Assembly (NCBI RefSeq): GCF_007990935.1
Contig: NZ_BJXJ01000001.1
Span: forward strand, 223,308-287,307
DNA length: 64,000 bases
Direction: 5' to 3'
DNA from: Vibrio sagamiensis NBRC 104589
Lineage (GTDB): Bacteria > Pseudomonadota > Gammaproteobacteria > Enterobacterales > Vibrionaceae
Shown here: one piece after another, positions 20,466 through 30,115 of the stretch
How positions within the stretch are numbered: position 1 is the stretch's first letter
Layout of the letters: each line of letters starts with the position of its first letter
Made by a program: the position numbers and the translations under genes
The notes under the pieces: model-generated
The model's database searches: none
The model's input: the letters and a program-made list of their open reading frames with translations, nothing else
What the model was told of the DNA's origin: nothing

Positions 20466-22039
20466 ACACCGACCTTAGTAACATCGACATAGAGTTTAAG
20501 TTTTTGACCGGGTTTCAGATATTTTTGGGCTTTTAGTGAATTCCATTTAACTACATCATTACTTTTTACTTTAAATTTATTGGCAATACCACTAATAGTG
20601 TCTCCAGAGCGTACTTGATAATAGACCGCTCTGATCACATTACCTTTGCCTGAGCTTTTCCAGATAACTAACTTTTGTCCTGCACGGAGTGTGTCTTTTG
20701 GACTCATACTATTCCACTTCGCGAGATGCTGATGAGAAACTTTGTTAACTTTAGCAATGGACCATAAATTATCACCTGATTTAACGGTGTAGGTCAGTTT
20801 ATATTTACCACGCTCTTTTATTTGTGTCTTTTGCAGGCGATTGGCTGCGGATAAAGCGTATTTAGCCTCATTTTTAGTTGAAGTTGGAATCAACAAGTAT
20901 TGTCCGATACGAATATTGTTGTTCGATAAGCTATTCGCTTTTTTGATGACGTTGGTGGTCGTACTGTATTTTTTAGCCAGCATGCTGAGTGAATCACCAG
21001 ACTTCACTTTGTAGCGAACGATCTTCATGCCTTTGCCACGGTTTTTTTCGACTTGAGCAAGGAATTGCTGCTTTTTCTCAATTGGAATTAGGAGCTGCTG
21101 CGGCCCTTCTGGGGCTGTTGACCATTGGTTATAAGCTGGATTATAGCTTTGAAGTTGCTTGACATTGATACCTGCGTAATCTGCTGCAATGGCCAAATCC
21201 AGCTGCTCTTTGGGATCAACGAGAGTGAGCATTGGTTGATTTGGTATTGGAGGAATATCGAGACCATACTTCTTTTGGTTGGCGATGATATCTGCTAAAG
21301 CCAGTAATTTAGGTAAATAGCTGCTAGTTTCTTTGGGCAGATCTAAAGAGAAAAAATCGATAGACTTACCAAGCTTGTGGTTTTTGCGAATCGCCCTTGA
21401 CACTCTACCACCGCCACTATTGTAAGCAGCAATAGCATGATCCCAATTACCATCAAAGCGCTGATTTAGTTGCTCTAGGTAATCTAATGCTGCTTCTGTA
21501 GATGCATAGACATCACGACGCCCATCGTACCAGTAATTTTGATCTAGCCCCATCATCTTCCCCGTACCGGGTACAAATTGCCACAGTCCAGAAGCTCTGC
21601 CATGAGAATAAGCAAAGGCGTCAAATGAACTTTCTACCACTGGTAATAATGCTAGTTCCATTGGTAAGTCACGTTCTTCAATTCGCGTAGTAATCATATA
21701 TAAGAACGGCTTAGCGCGTTCTGATACTGTGTAAAGGTGATTGGGGTGCTTTAAATACCAAGTGCGATAGTAGTCGATCTTTTTATTTTTAGGTATTGGC
21801 ATCTTTAATTGCATACCAATACGCTGCCACACATCTTTTTGCTCTTGAGGTAAGGGCACTTTCTGAGGGGAGATAAGTTTTGTGTATTCCGGCGCAGGCT
21901 CTAAGTCAGTTGTGACTGGATTATGTTGAGCTGTTTTATTGGTAGTGCCAGTTTGTGATTTTGTGGTGTTTGGGCTTTGGGAGGTCAATTGACAACCCGA
22001 AAGTAACAGCATGAATGCCCAACTATACTTTAAACGCAT
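20462..22039 (-). CDS. mltD: Membrane-bound lytic murein transglycosylase D, three LysM domains
   Basis: Outer-membrane lipoprotein that cleaves peptidoglycan glycan strands to 1,6-anhydromuramyl products. The 525-residue precursor has a lipobox LLSGC with the acylated Cys near residue 16. A family-1 SLT domain (about 110-260) carries catalytic Glu near residue 136 in VVESSFD and the GLWQFVPGTG motif. Three LysM peptidoglycan-binding repeats follow, at about 341-384, 414-458 and 472-516. E. coli MltD has two LysM repeats and 452 residues, so this one is longer. It is followed by the overlapping Yip1-like gene. Confidence 0.93.
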   Translation of the reverse strand: MRLKYSWAFMLLLSGCQLTSQSPNTTKSQTGTTNKTAQHNPVTTDLEPAPEYTKLISPQKVPLPQEQKDVWQRIGMQLKMPIPKNKKIDYYRTWYLKHPNHLYTVSERAKPFLYMITTRIEERDLPMELALLPVVESSFDAFAYSHGRASGLWQFVPGTGKMMGLDQNYWYDGRRDVYASTEAALDYLEQLNQRFDGNWDHAIAAYNSGGGRVSRAIRKNHKLGKSIDFFSLDLPKETSSYLPKLLALADIIANQKKYGLDIPPIPNQPMLTLVDPKEQLDLAIAADYAGINVKQLQSYNPAYNQWSTAPEGPQQLLIPIEKKQQFLAQVEKNRGKGMKIVRYKVKSGDSLSMLAKKYSTTTNVIKKANSLSNNNIRIGQYLLIPTSTKNEAKYALSAANRLQKTQIKERGKYKLTYTVKSGDNLWSIAKVNKVSHQHLAKWNSMSPKDTLRAGQKLVIWKSSGKGNVIRAVYYQVRSGDTISGIANKFKVKSNDVVKWNSLKAQKYLKPGQKLKLYVDVTKVGV

Positions 22040-22534
22040 GAATTCAGCCTATTTAGGACCTTGTTTCCTTTTTGCTTGTAGGCAACTCAGAAAGTTGTTA
22101 CCGCATCAATAAGGTTATCGATATTTTTAATACTATTTAATTGTAGGAAATAACCATTCTACAATAAGCAATAGTTCGAGTTTTTACCAATGGAGTCAGT
22201 TTTATACCACAAATTTAAGTGGTAACCGCTGAGTACAGTATCCATGGTTCTGCCTTCAGAACCTTAATCGCATCTACTATTGAATAGATCTAATAACTTT
22301 GTTCTCTAGTCAAGCGTGAGCTTTCGCATTGATAAGGTTTTAGGCTCATTTTCATCCTAAAACTATAAAAGCGCCGACAGCGCTTTTATATATTCAGTTA
22401 ACTTGAAAATACTGAGTTTACTAACATCAGTATTTAGAGGCTTTGGTTTTTTTACCGCCTACATTCATTGTCATCTGAGTATAAATCAGTAAGTGATAAT
22501 ACTTGTGTCTTGTAAAGTTACAAGTAAAAAGTGG
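22040..22534. other. 495-base gap between gloB and mltD, with stacked hairpins
   Basis: No convincing gene was found. Two hairpins lie back to back: GTTTTAGG (22337-22344) with CCTAAAAC (22356-22363), and AAAAGCGC (22367-22374) with GCGCTTTT (22380-22387). A CTTGTAAAGTTACAAG palindrome lies near the gloB end. A 15-codon minus-strand open frame (22427-22474) lacks a ribosome site. The region may hold the mltD promoter and leader or a small RNA; see findings. Confidence 0.5.
22367..22391. terminator. Symmetrical hairpin, possible bidirectional terminator
   Basis: AAAAGCGC and GCGCTTTT pair perfectly around CGACA. A-rich and T-rich flanks on both sides mean it could stop transcription in either direction, most plausibly gloB transcription on the minus strand. 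Confidence 0.6.
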
Positions 22535-23293
22535 TCAAAAGTCGTTCTTCCATTGACGTAATGCTGAAAAAACCGCACAAGGTTCGTGATGCGCTAATCG
22601 GTTTGCAACAGATTTAATCACCTCTGGGTGGGCCGTTCGTAAGAATGGATTTACCCACTTTTCTCTACGCAGTGTGGTTGGTAAAGTTGGGCGGTTTCGT
22701 GCTCGTAGTCGATTGACTTCATCTCGATACTGGTGTAGCTGTTCATTATCAGGTTCAACAGCAAGTGCAAAAGCGATGTTACTAGCAGTATATTCGTGGG
22801 CACAGAATACTTCAGTTTCTTCAGGAAGAGCTGCAATTTTGCTCAAAGATTCATACATCTGCTCTAGGGTACCTTCAAACACTCGACCACATCCAGCGGA
22901 AAAAAGGACATCGCCACAGAAGAGCTTTCCGTCACCAACATAGCCTATGTGACCTAATGTGTGTCCGGGTAAGCCAAGGACCAAAAAGGTTTCACCGAAC
23001 AGTTCAAGTTTGTCGCCTTCTTCTACTGGATTGGTTAAGGTGGGGATTGGTTCAGTTTTAGGGCCGATGACAGAAATATGAGGGAATGCATGGACGAGAT
23101 CAGGTACTCCTCCAATATGATCATTATGGTGGTGCGTAATAAGGATTGCTTCTAAAATTAATTTATGAGTCTTTAAGTATTCTAGTACCGGCTTTGCATC
23201 TCCAGGATCAACAACAGCGCAGTGTCCGTCACTGTTTTGTATTAGCCAGATGTAATTGTCATTAAACGCAGGTATGCTTTTGATCTCTATCAC
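22535..23293 (-). CDS. gloB: Hydroxyacylglutathione hydrolase (glyoxalase II)
   Basis: Hydrolyses S-lactoylglutathione to lactate and glutathione, finishing methylglyoxal detoxification. The 252-residue metallo-beta-lactamase-fold enzyme has the binuclear metal motif [10 protein letters not shown] (His54, His56, Asp58, His59), [27 protein letters not shown] and the glutathione-site [11 protein letters not shown]. Length matches E. coli GloB (251). It is divergent from the yafS-like methyltransferase with only 36 bases between starts, so their promoters must overlap. Confidence 0.96.
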   Translation of the reverse strand: MIEIKSIPAFNDNYIWLIQNSDGHCAVVDPGDAKPVLEYLKTHKLILEAILITHHHNDHIGGVPDLVHAFPHISVIGPKTEPIPTLTNPVEEGDKLELFGETFLVLGLPGHTLGHIGYVGDGKLFCGDVLFSAGCGRVFEGTLEQMYESLSKIAALPEETEVFCAHEYTASNIAFALAVEPDNEQLHQYRDEVNRLRARNRPTLPTTLRREKWVNPFLRTAHPEVIKSVANRLAHHEPCAVFSALRQWKNDF

Positions 23294-23329
23294 GACTCTT
23301 TCTCCAATACCTTTTTAGTTAGGTGGTTA

Positions 23330-24085
23330 ATGAAACCAGCACTCAGTAATAAAACGATTCCCCACCCAGCAACGTGGTCTGTAATGAATAATGGCTCTTG
23401 GGTACTTGAATCAATTCAAACCCGATTTGATGAATGGTGCCCAAAACTTTTCGGCTACCATATGCTTAAGTTAGGTGGTTTGAGCTGTGAGCTAACCAGT
23501 TATAACTCTAGTATTCAACACCAAGTTAACCTAGATATCCAGAACCCTTTGCATAATGTCATTGCAGATGGTTATGAATTACCCTTTTTTGAGAAAAGTT
23601 TTGATGCTGTTGTTCTTGCTCATCAACTTGACTATGCCAGTGATCCTCATCGATTGTTACGAGAAGTTGATCGGGTCATGATGGATGATGGTTATGTGAT
23701 CATAACGGGTTTTAATCCTTTTAGTTTTACCGGGTTAGCCAGCCTTTTGCCGTGGAGAAAGGAAAACTTACCTTGGTCTGGACGTATGTTTAGTACTCAT
23801 CGAGTAAAAGATTGGTTAGGTGTTCTAAATTATCAAGTGGTACATTGTGAGCGTTACGCCTTGTTTCCGATGACGCGTTATACCTCGCTCTGGACATGGC
23901 TTGAAAACAGTATTGGTGGATGGGCTTCACCGGCTGGAAGTTTATACTTTATTGTCGCTCGAAAGCGGACTTATCCTTTAAAACCGATTAAGCCACACTG
24001 GCATTTGAAGAAAAAGCTAGCGCCATTAGGAGTGATGAATCGAGAGGGAAATCAAGTTAATAAAGTATTTGACAGGTTAAAGTGA
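23330..24085 (+). CDS. yafS: YafS-like SAM-dependent methyltransferase
   Basis: The 251-residue protein is a class I methyltransferase with a somewhat degenerate SAM-binding region (VIADGYELPFFEKSFDAVVLAHQLDYASDPHRLL, given here as fold segments residues 83-116). The strongest family match is DPHRLLREVDRVMMDDGYVII followed by GFNPFSF, which E. coli YafS shares almost residue for residue. The location between gloB and rnhA is also that of E. coli yafS. The methyl acceptor is unknown. Transcription is divergent from gloB. Confidence 0.85.
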   Translation: MKPALSNKTIPHPATWSVMNNGSWVLESIQTRFDEWCPKLFGYHMLKLGGLSCELTSYNSSIQHQVNLDIQNPLHNVIADGYELPFFEKSFDAVVLAHQLDYASDPHRLLREVDRVMMDDGYVIITGFNPFSFTGLASLLPWRKENLPWSGRMFSTHRVKDWLGVLNYQVVHCERYALFPMTRYTSLWTWLENSIGGWASPAGSLYFIVARKRTYPLKPIKPHWHLKKKLAPLGVMNREGNQVNKVFDRLK

Positions 24086-24171
24086 CCCAAGGTTCAACCA
24101 ACTAATCGCTTGGGTCTTTTATGCCACCGATGGACGATGGGTGACTTAGCTCTTATCAGATTCGATCGTCT

Positions 24172-24636
24172 CTATCCGGCTTGGTAACCAGTATCTTCAT
24201 CGGTTGGGTTCTCCGCAGCAGCTCGCGCTAATTCATCACACATTTCATTTTCACGATGACCCGCATGACCTTTAACCCAATGCCACTCAACTTGATGTCG
24301 TGCGGTTTCTTTATCGAGAGCTTGCCAAAGGTCTGCATTTTTCACAGGCTTTTTGTCGGCAGTTTTCCAACCGCGCTTTTTCCAGTTATGGATCCATTGG
24401 GTAATGCCTTGACGAACATACTGGCTATCAGTAGTTAATGAAACTTTGCATGGCTCTTTTAGTGTTTGTAATGCAACAATGGCAGCGAGCATTTCCATGC
24501 GGTTGTTGGTCGTTAATGTGTAGCCTTTTGCTAATGTTTTTTCCGTTTGCTTGTAACGTAAGACAACACCATAGCCACCAGGACCTGGATTGCCTAAACA
24601 AGAACCGTCAGTGAAAATCTCAACGTGTTTGGTCAT
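24172..24636 (-). CDS. rnhA: Ribonuclease HI
   Basis: Degrades the RNA strand of RNA-DNA hybrids, removing R-loops and primers. The 154-residue product matches E. coli RNase HI throughout, with catalytic Asp10 ([15 protein letters not shown]), Glu48 (NNRMEML) and Asp70 (TTDSQYV), the basic handle [17 protein letters not shown], and [11 protein letters not shown]. The ATG at 24636 is preferred over 24663 because the E. coli N-terminus aligns from there. It is divergent from dnaQ, an arrangement conserved in enterics and vibrios. Confidence 0.96.
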   Translation of the reverse strand: MTKHVEIFTDGSCLGNPGPGGYGVVLRYKQTEKTLAKGYTLTTNNRMEMLAAIVALQTLKEPCKVSLTTDSQYVRQGITQWIHNWKKRGWKTADKKPVKNADLWQALDKETARHQVEWHWVKGHAGHRENEMCDELARAAAENPTDEDTGYQAG

Positions 24637-24695
24637 ATTTTTTGGTACTATTAGCCTAAACATTTAATAAAGCATAGTCTGACATACATAACCTT

Positions 24696-25415
24696 ATGAA
24701 TACCAGTAGCAATTCTGAACATAATCGAATTATTGTTCTCGATACCGAAACCACAGGTATGAACCTTGACGGTGGTCCTCATTATATGGGGCATCGAATT
24801 ATCGAAATCGGTGCTGTAGAGATCGTCAATCGTAAGTTAACGGGGCGACATTTTCATGTTTATCTAAAGCCCGATCGTCCAATTCAAACAGAAGCGATTG
24901 AAGTTCATGGTATTACCGATGAATTCCTTGTTGATAAACCTGATTATGCCAGTGTGCATCAGGAGTTCCTTGATTTTATTAAAGGTGCTGAACTCGTTGC
25001 TCATAATGCTCCCTTTGATACTGGGTTTATGGATTATGAGTTTGAAATGCTCGATCCGACTATCGGTAAAACGGATGATTTCTGTAAAGTGACCGATACG
25101 CTTGCTATGGCGAAGAAGATCTTCCCTGGTAAGCGAAATAATCTTGATGTCTTGTGTGATCGATATGGCATTGATAACTCGCATCGAACGCTTCATGGCG
25201 CTTTACTCGATGCCGAGATCCTAGCGGATGTTTATCTGCTTATGACTGGTGGGCAAACTAAGCTGGAATTTAATGCTAACAAACAAGGTGGAGTTGAAGA
25301 GATTCGTCGTGTTGAAGGCAGAAAATCTCTAAAGGTTTTGCATGCAACAGCCGATGAAGTAGAGGCGCACCACAAAAGATTAGATCTGGTGAGTGACTGT
25401 ATCTGGCATCAATAG
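24696..25415 (+). CDS. dnaQ: DNA polymerase III epsilon subunit (3'-5' proofreading exonuclease)
   Basis: Proofreads for the replicative polymerase. The 239-residue protein has DEDDh exonuclease motifs: Exo I VLDTETTGM (Asp16, Glu18), Exo II HNAPFDTGFMDYE, and Exo III HGALLDAE preceded by the general-base His. A clamp-binding peptide QTKLEF lies near residue 190, and a C-terminal tail ends in SDCIWHQ that would bind the alpha subunit DnaE, encoded to the left in this window. It is divergent from rnhA with a 59-base shared control region. Confidence 0.97.
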   Translation: MNTSSNSEHNRIIVLDTETTGMNLDGGPHYMGHRIIEIGAVEIVNRKLTGRHFHVYLKPDRPIQTEAIEVHGITDEFLVDKPDYASVHQEFLDFIKGAELVAHNAPFDTGFMDYEFEMLDPTIGKTDDFCKVTDTLAMAKKIFPGKRNNLDVLCDRYGIDNSHRTLHGALLDAEILADVYLLMTGGQTKLEFNANKQGGVEEIRRVEGRKSLKVLHATADEVEAHHKRLDLVSDCIWHQ

Positions 25416-25423
25416 GAGAGGCT

Positions 25424-26677
25424 ATGTTGAGAATGTTTGCGGTTGCTGTCTTGGCAATCTGGAGTGGTGTGTCATTGGCTTCTAGTGAATCTGCAATGTC
25501 TTTGCTAGATAACCGCTTTAGAGTTGACCCAACCATTGAGCAGATCACCTTTGTGGTTTATCGTGAGCAGCCCTCTAAGCCTGTTGTTTTAGTGCGTCCA
25601 GATGGTAAAAAGTATTACGCAGAAAGTGCTGATAATAAGCAAATTCGCTGGTATCAGGAGCCATCACTCGATATTATTTCTGTTGTTGATCCTATGCCTG
25701 GACCATGGCAAGCGGTCGGCAAAGTCACGCCGAAAAATAACATTCGTTTGATCTCTCACCTCAAATTGGAAACGGATACTTTGCCTAAAACGCTTTATCA
25801 TAATGAAGCATTAAAGTTTACTGCTCGTTTAACATCCAACAATCAACCTTTAGTGCTGCGAGATTTTCTAGACCGAGTCAATCTAAAAGTTTCCTTTACC
25901 AAGTTTGTCGATAACGAAGATGATTTATCTAAAGAAGATCGTCCGTTGCCGCTGATTATTGGGACATTCAATGACGATGGACGAGAACTGGATGAAAAAT
26001 CGGGGGATGGTATTTTTACTGTTCAACTGCCCGTGAATGTTGAACCAGGAAAATATCGTGTACGGATTACCTCTGGTAATGGTGTTTTTTTGCGTGCGCA
26101 AGAACAAACTGTGCTCGTTTATCCTTCCCCAGTTTCGCGAACTTTTATTCAAGCTCGCCAACCCGGTGAGGCTCATCAATTGGTTATTCGAGGTGAAGTA
26201 GGGACTATTGCACCTGGATCTATAGTGGCTAACATTATTGAAACTGCACCGGATGGTTCACATCATTACTCACAAGGTCAAGTGTCGGCCGAAGGAACCA
26301 AAACCACATTGCAGATGGGTAATAATCAGGAGTTTGGTAAGTACGCGTGGTACGGTGACATTTTTGCAACCGATCTAGCAACGCAGCGTTCGTTATCTTT
26401 TCCGATACCAGAACAAACCTTTAGTGTGGTTAAAGAAGTCGACATTGAAGCAGTCCGTTTAGCAAAGCAAGCGGAATTAGCGGAACAAAGACGCCTTGCC
26501 GAAGAGCAGCGTATTATCGCAGAGCGTGAGTCACAGCGTAAAGCCAGCCTGATTATGATTGCCGTTGGTAATGTCGTTGTTTTATTGATGATTGTTGGCT
26601 TTTGGCTGCTATGGCGCAAACTTAAAACAAAACGAGAAACGACCCCAGAAATGCAATTGGCTGTCCCCAAGAAATAA
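25424..26677 (+). CDS. Large periplasmic/membrane protein, TIGR03503-like
   Basis: The 417-residue product has a signal peptide (cleaved near SLAS/SES) and a beta-rich extracytoplasmic region of about 330 residues. That region contains GDGIFTVQLPVNVEPGKYRVRI, a pattern typical of Ig-like or VWA-associated carboxypeptidase-regulatory folds. A charged coiled-coil stretch rich in Ala, Glu, Gln and Arg (about 350-375) leads into one C-terminal membrane helix (about 380-402) and a short basic tail. It recalls the TIGR03503 family, from memory. Function is unknown. It starts eight bases after dnaQ, so it is probably co-transcribed. Confidence 0.65.
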   Translation: MLRMFAVAVLAIWSGVSLASSESAMSLLDNRFRVDPTIEQITFVVYREQPSKPVVLVRPDGKKYYAESADNKQIRWYQEPSLDIISVVDPMPGPWQAVGKVTPKNNIRLISHLKLETDTLPKTLYHNEALKFTARLTSNNQPLVLRDFLDRVNLKVSFTKFVDNEDDLSKEDRPLPLIIGTFNDDGRELDEKSGDGIFTVQLPVNVEPGKYRVRITSGNGVFLRAQEQTVLVYPSPVSRTFIQARQPGEAHQLVIRGEVGTIAPGSIVANIIETAPDGSHHYSQGQVSAEGTKTTLQMGNNQEFGKYAWYGDIFATDLATQRSLSFPIPEQTFSVVKEVDIEAVRLAKQAELAEQRRLAEEQRIIAERESQRKASLIMIAVGNVVVLLMIVGFWLLWRKLKTKRETTPEMQLAVPKK

Positions 26678-26819
26678 GCTTGGCCCAGTCATGACGCAAG
26701 CCAAGTTTGTCTCGCTGAATCAAACAGCTTGAGGTTGCTTGGGGATAAGGTGTCATTTTTATTGTTTATCAATGCATTATGTTTTTGTATTCTTCAGTGG
26801 TTAACACAATGGAGAGTGC

Positions 26820-27239
26820 ATGATGACGATCGTATTTGAAGAGAAAGTTCCCACCCCCGAAGAATACTGTGCGATGCGTATGAAGGCAGGGCTATCGGCA
26901 AAGTCTTTACAGGCTGCACAAGCTGGTCTGCCCAATACGTTATATGCAATATCAATTAGGGAAGAAGGTGAATTAATTGCGATGGGGCGGGTCGTTGGTG
27001 ATGGTGGTTGTAATTTTGAAATTGTCGATGTAGCTGTTTCTCCGAGCTATCAGGGGCAAGGGCTTGGCAGAAAAGTGATGGAATATATTGATGGCTATTT
27101 GTCTTTGGCTGTGATGGAAGGTTCTTATGTTTCTATGATTGCTGACGAGCCTTTGTTTTATGAAAAACTGGGTTATCGTCTTGTCTCACCGAAAAGCCAC
27201 GGCATGACGAAAAAGTTCTTTGTACAGGCTAATCAATAA
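26820..27239 (+). CDS. GNAT-family N-acetyltransferase
   Basis: The 139-residue protein has the GNAT acetyl-CoA binding motif A in VAVSPSYQGQGLGRKVMEYI (about residues 71-90), preceded by a beta strand with ISIREEGELIAMGRVVGDGG. The C-terminal FYEKLGYRLVSPKSHGM is the usual motif B. The substrate cannot be inferred; the short single-domain form fits small-molecule or amine acetyltransferases. A GGAGAG site (26811-26816) lies upstream. An ATG at 26823 is an equally spaced alternative start. Confidence 0.85.
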   Translation: MMTIVFEEKVPTPEEYCAMRMKAGLSAKSLQAAQAGLPNTLYAISIREEGELIAMGRVVGDGGCNFEIVDVAVSPSYQGQGLGRKVMEYIDGYLSLAVMEGSYVSMIADEPLFYEKLGYRLVSPKSHGMTKKFFVQANQ

Positions 27240-27259
27240 TCGTATCTTTAATCGAAGAA

Positions 27260-27283
27260 AAACGGGAGCGATGACTCCCGTTT
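27260..27283 (-). terminator. Terminator for fadE (possibly shared with the GNAT gene)
   Basis: AAACGGGAG (27260-27268) pairs perfectly with CTCCCGTTT (27275-27283) around six bases. On the minus strand the hairpin is followed by TTTTTCTT, making a good terminator for fadE. The plus-strand side has only three T. Confidence 0.8.
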
Positions 27284-27318
27284 AGTGATGGTACTTTTTG
27301 ATTTTGTCGAGTGTTCCC

Positions 27319-29763
27319 CTAGGCAACATTACCCATCTGAGGATAAGATGGCTTTGCTGCAAGCAAGCCTGACTCGAAGTCGTCGACATTAATTGTATCT
27401 AAACGGTGTTGTTCTGCTTCTTTTAACAGGGAAGCCTCTTGCGGGGTAATTATTCCCTGCTCTAATGCTTCTTCTGCAACACGATCTAAGCACATAAATG
27501 GCAGGCGCTTCCCTTGTGCTTGGCATACTTTTTCAAAAATAGGCTCGGCTTGTAAAACTACAGTTAGAGCGAGCTCAATTTTACCTGGAGTATTGAACTC
27601 AGTAGGTTCTAAGTATTGGTTTCTACCAATCCTAGAACGAGTTGCACAAGGTGTTTGTAAAATGTGAGCGACTTGACTGTCTAATTTGTCATTGGGAGCT
27701 TTACGAACTCGGCCAAACGGCATAATCATGACTTTCAGCATTCGAGCGATGATTTTATTTGGGAAATTGGCTAAGAACTCATCAATGGCTATTTCAATTT
27801 GCTTTAAGCTGTCCTGTAAGCCCCAGTGAACCATAGGAAGATCCTCGACTGGACGTCCATCTTGTTCAAAACGTTTAAGAACGGCAGAACTTAGATAAAG
27901 TTGGCTGAGGATATCACCAAGACGCGCAGATAGGCGTTCCCTACGTTTCAGTGAACCTCCCAATACTGCCATGGAAATATCGGATAGCAATGCTAAATTA
28001 GCGCTGTAGCGGTTGAGTTGTTGATAATAACGCTTGGTAATGTCTTTGGTTGGCGATTCTGAACCGAAGCCATCGCAAAGTCCAAGCCAAATACTACGCA
28101 CGAAGTTACTCATAGTAAAAATAAGATGACCTGCTAGCGCCTTATCAAATTTTTCAACAGCATCACTGGCATCAGAATAAGCAGCGCTCATCTCTTGTAA
28201 TACGTATGGATGACAACGAATCGCACCTTGTCCGTAAATGATCATTGAACGTGTTAAAATATTTGCACCTTCTACTGTTACCGCAATTGGAGCACCTTGA
28301 TATGCTCTGGCTATAAAGTTAGAAGGTCCCATACAGATTCCTTTACCACCAACGATTTCCATCGCATCGGTAATACTTTGCTGGGCTCGTTGTGTGCAAT
28401 GATATTTAACAATAGCAGAAATCACGGATGGCTTTTCGCCTAGAACAATACCCGCGACAGTTAAGTTACTCGCTGCATCCATGACATAGGCGTTACCCCC
28501 CAATCTCGCTAAAGACTCTTCAACACCTTCCATGTGCCCAATCGGCTGTTTGAATTGACGACGAATTCTTGCATAGGCACCTGTTGCAAGTGCGGCAGTT
28601 TTAATACCGCCAGTAGAGTTTGAAGGGAGGGTAATACCACGACCAACAGATAGACATTCGACTAGCATGCGCCAACCTTGGCCTGCCATTTTTTGACCGC
28701 CAATAATAAAATCTATAGGAACAAATATATCTTTGCCACATGTTGGTCCATTTTGGAATGGGATATTGAGAGGGAAGTGGCGATTACCTATTTCAATACC
28801 GGGAAGGTTCGTTGGAATCAAGGCACAAGTAATTCCGAGATCTTCTTTATCGCCGAGAAGTCCTTCAGGGTCTCGTAATTTAAACGCTAGACCTAACACA
28901 GTTGCAACAGGAGCAAGCGTGATATAACGCTTGTTCCATGTTAGGCGCATTCCAAGTACCTTTTTACCTTCCCACTCCCCTTTGCACACAATACCAAAAT
29001 CAGGAATAGAGCCAGCATCAGAACCCGCTTCGGGACTTGTAAGAGCAAAACATGGGATTTCGGTGCCTTGAGCGAGCCTAGGAAGGTAGTAGTTTCTTTG
29101 TTCTTCAGTACCGTAATGTTGCAGAAGTTCACCAGGACCTAATGAATTTGGTACGCCAACGGTTGTAGAAAGTACACCAGAAACACCTGTAAGCTTTTGC
29201 AAAACGATTGATTGTGCAAGAGCTGAAAACTCTAGGCCGCCATATTTCTTTTTGATTATCATGGCAAAGAATTTGTTGTCTTTAAGAAATTGCCAAACCT
29301 CTGGCGGTAAGTCAGCCAGTTCATGAGAAGCTCTAAAGTCGCTGATCATCGCACAAACTTCATTAACAGGACCATCGAGGAAAGCCTTTTCTTCCTCGCT
29401 TAAGTTAGGCATGGGTATCGCATGTAATTTTTGCCACTCTGGTTTACCTTTAAATAGTTCAGCCTCCCACCAAACAGTACCTGCATCTAATGCTTCTTTC
29501 TCTGTCTGAGACATTTCAGGAAGTACTTTTTTAAACATAACTAATGCTTTACGACTAATCAGAGACTGTCGGATGTTAGGTATTGTTAATGCAACAATAG
29601 CTAAGGTAAAAACAGCCCAACCGATGAAGCCAGTTAAACCCGTAAAAGTCAACACTAGCATGGTAGCAAACAGCAAGCTGACAGATTTTATGAGCGATGT
29701 TCTGTGATATAGCGTGATACTTAAAACGGAAGTCATCGCGATAATTGAGAGCAAAATATCCAT
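27319..29763 (-). CDS. fadE: Acyl-CoA dehydrogenase FadE
   Basis: FAD-dependent enzyme that makes trans-2-enoyl-CoA in the first step of fatty acid beta-oxidation. The 814-residue product has exactly the E. coli FadE length, much longer than ordinary acyl-CoA dehydrogenases. It has N-terminal membrane segments (residues 1-60), a dehydrogenase core with [14 protein letters not shown] and [11 protein letters not shown], and a long C-terminal extension. A candidate FadR site lies upstream at 29811-29827, consistent with repression in the absence of long-chain acyl-CoA. Confidence 0.96.
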   Translation of the reverse strand: MDILLSIIAMTSVLSITLYHRTSLIKSVSLLFATMLVLTFTGLTGFIGWAVFTLAIVALTIPNIRQSLISRKALVMFKKVLPEMSQTEKEALDAGTVWWEAELFKGKPEWQKLHAIPMPNLSEEEKAFLDGPVNEVCAMISDFRASHELADLPPEVWQFLKDNKFFAMIIKKKYGGLEFSALAQSIVLQKLTGVSGVLSTTVGVPNSLGPGELLQHYGTEEQRNYYLPRLAQGTEIPCFALTSPEAGSDAGSIPDFGIVCKGEWEGKKVLGMRLTWNKRYITLAPVATVLGLAFKLRDPEGLLGDKEDLGITCALIPTNLPGIEIGNRHFPLNIPFQNGPTCGKDIFVPIDFIIGGQKMAGQGWRMLVECLSVGRGITLPSNSTGGIKTAALATGAYARIRRQFKQPIGHMEGVEESLARLGGNAYVMDAASNLTVAGIVLGEKPSVISAIVKYHCTQRAQQSITDAMEIVGGKGICMGPSNFIARAYQGAPIAVTVEGANILTRSMIIYGQGAIRCHPYVLQEMSAAYSDASDAVEKFDKALAGHLIFTMSNFVRSIWLGLCDGFGSESPTKDITKRYYQQLNRYSANLALLSDISMAVLGGSLKRRERLSARLGDILSQLYLSSAVLKRFEQDGRPVEDLPMVHWGLQDSLKQIEIAIDEFLANFPNKIIARMLKVMIMPFGRVRKAPNDKLDSQVAHILQTPCATRSRIGRNQYLEPTEFNTPGKIELALTVVLQAEPIFEKVCQAQGKRLPFMCLDRVAEEALEQGIITPQEASLLKEAEQHRLDTINVDDFESGLLAAKPSYPQMGNVA

Positions 29764-30115
29764 ACATTTTTCCTTTTCAGACTGTATACGTTATACGTCT
29801 GTTTTTAGGTAAGAGGTCTAACCAGTTCTCCTTAATTGTAACCAAAGTATTAAATAAATGTAAAATGCTGTATTGGTTAAAAAGTGATCTCAGTGGAATT
29901 TAAATTAGAAAACTGAGAGGTAAGTGGTGGTTTTATCATCAATTTATCAAGTTTATTATTGTCATCGATTTAAATATCTTGGTTCTCTATCGACACTAAT
30001 TCTCATTTTTGGGTAAACTCTAAAAAGGCTGGTTGATGTGAACATCGCATTAGTCCCCGTTTGCAAGACAATACGAACATGTATTTATGTAGCAGAATAT
30101 TAAAGAGAGCATCTT
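29764..30115. other. 352-base control region between fadE and gmhA
   Basis: This AT-rich divergent region contains the candidate FadR operator at 29811-29827 and a direct repeat of TATACG (about 29785-29797) on the fadE side. Nothing gene-like was seen in the rest. The gmhA promoter presumably lies in the right half, but no clear -35/-10 pair can be singled out. Confidence 0.5.
29811..29827. promoter_or_regulatory. Candidate FadR operator upstream of fadE
   Basis: Read on the minus strand the site is AACTGGTTAGACCTCTT. This matches most positions of the gammaproteobacterial FadR consensus (AACTGGTCnGACCAGTT-like), with CTGGT and GACC conserved and the far arm degenerate. It lies 48 bases upstream of the fadE start. 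Placement before a fatty acid degradation gene supports the call. Confidence 0.6.

Noticed and set aside
22427..22474. Minus-strand 15-codon frame (MTMNVGGKKTKASKY) between gloB and mltD
   Set aside because: No ribosome site upstream and too short to judge from one sequence; conservation would be needed.
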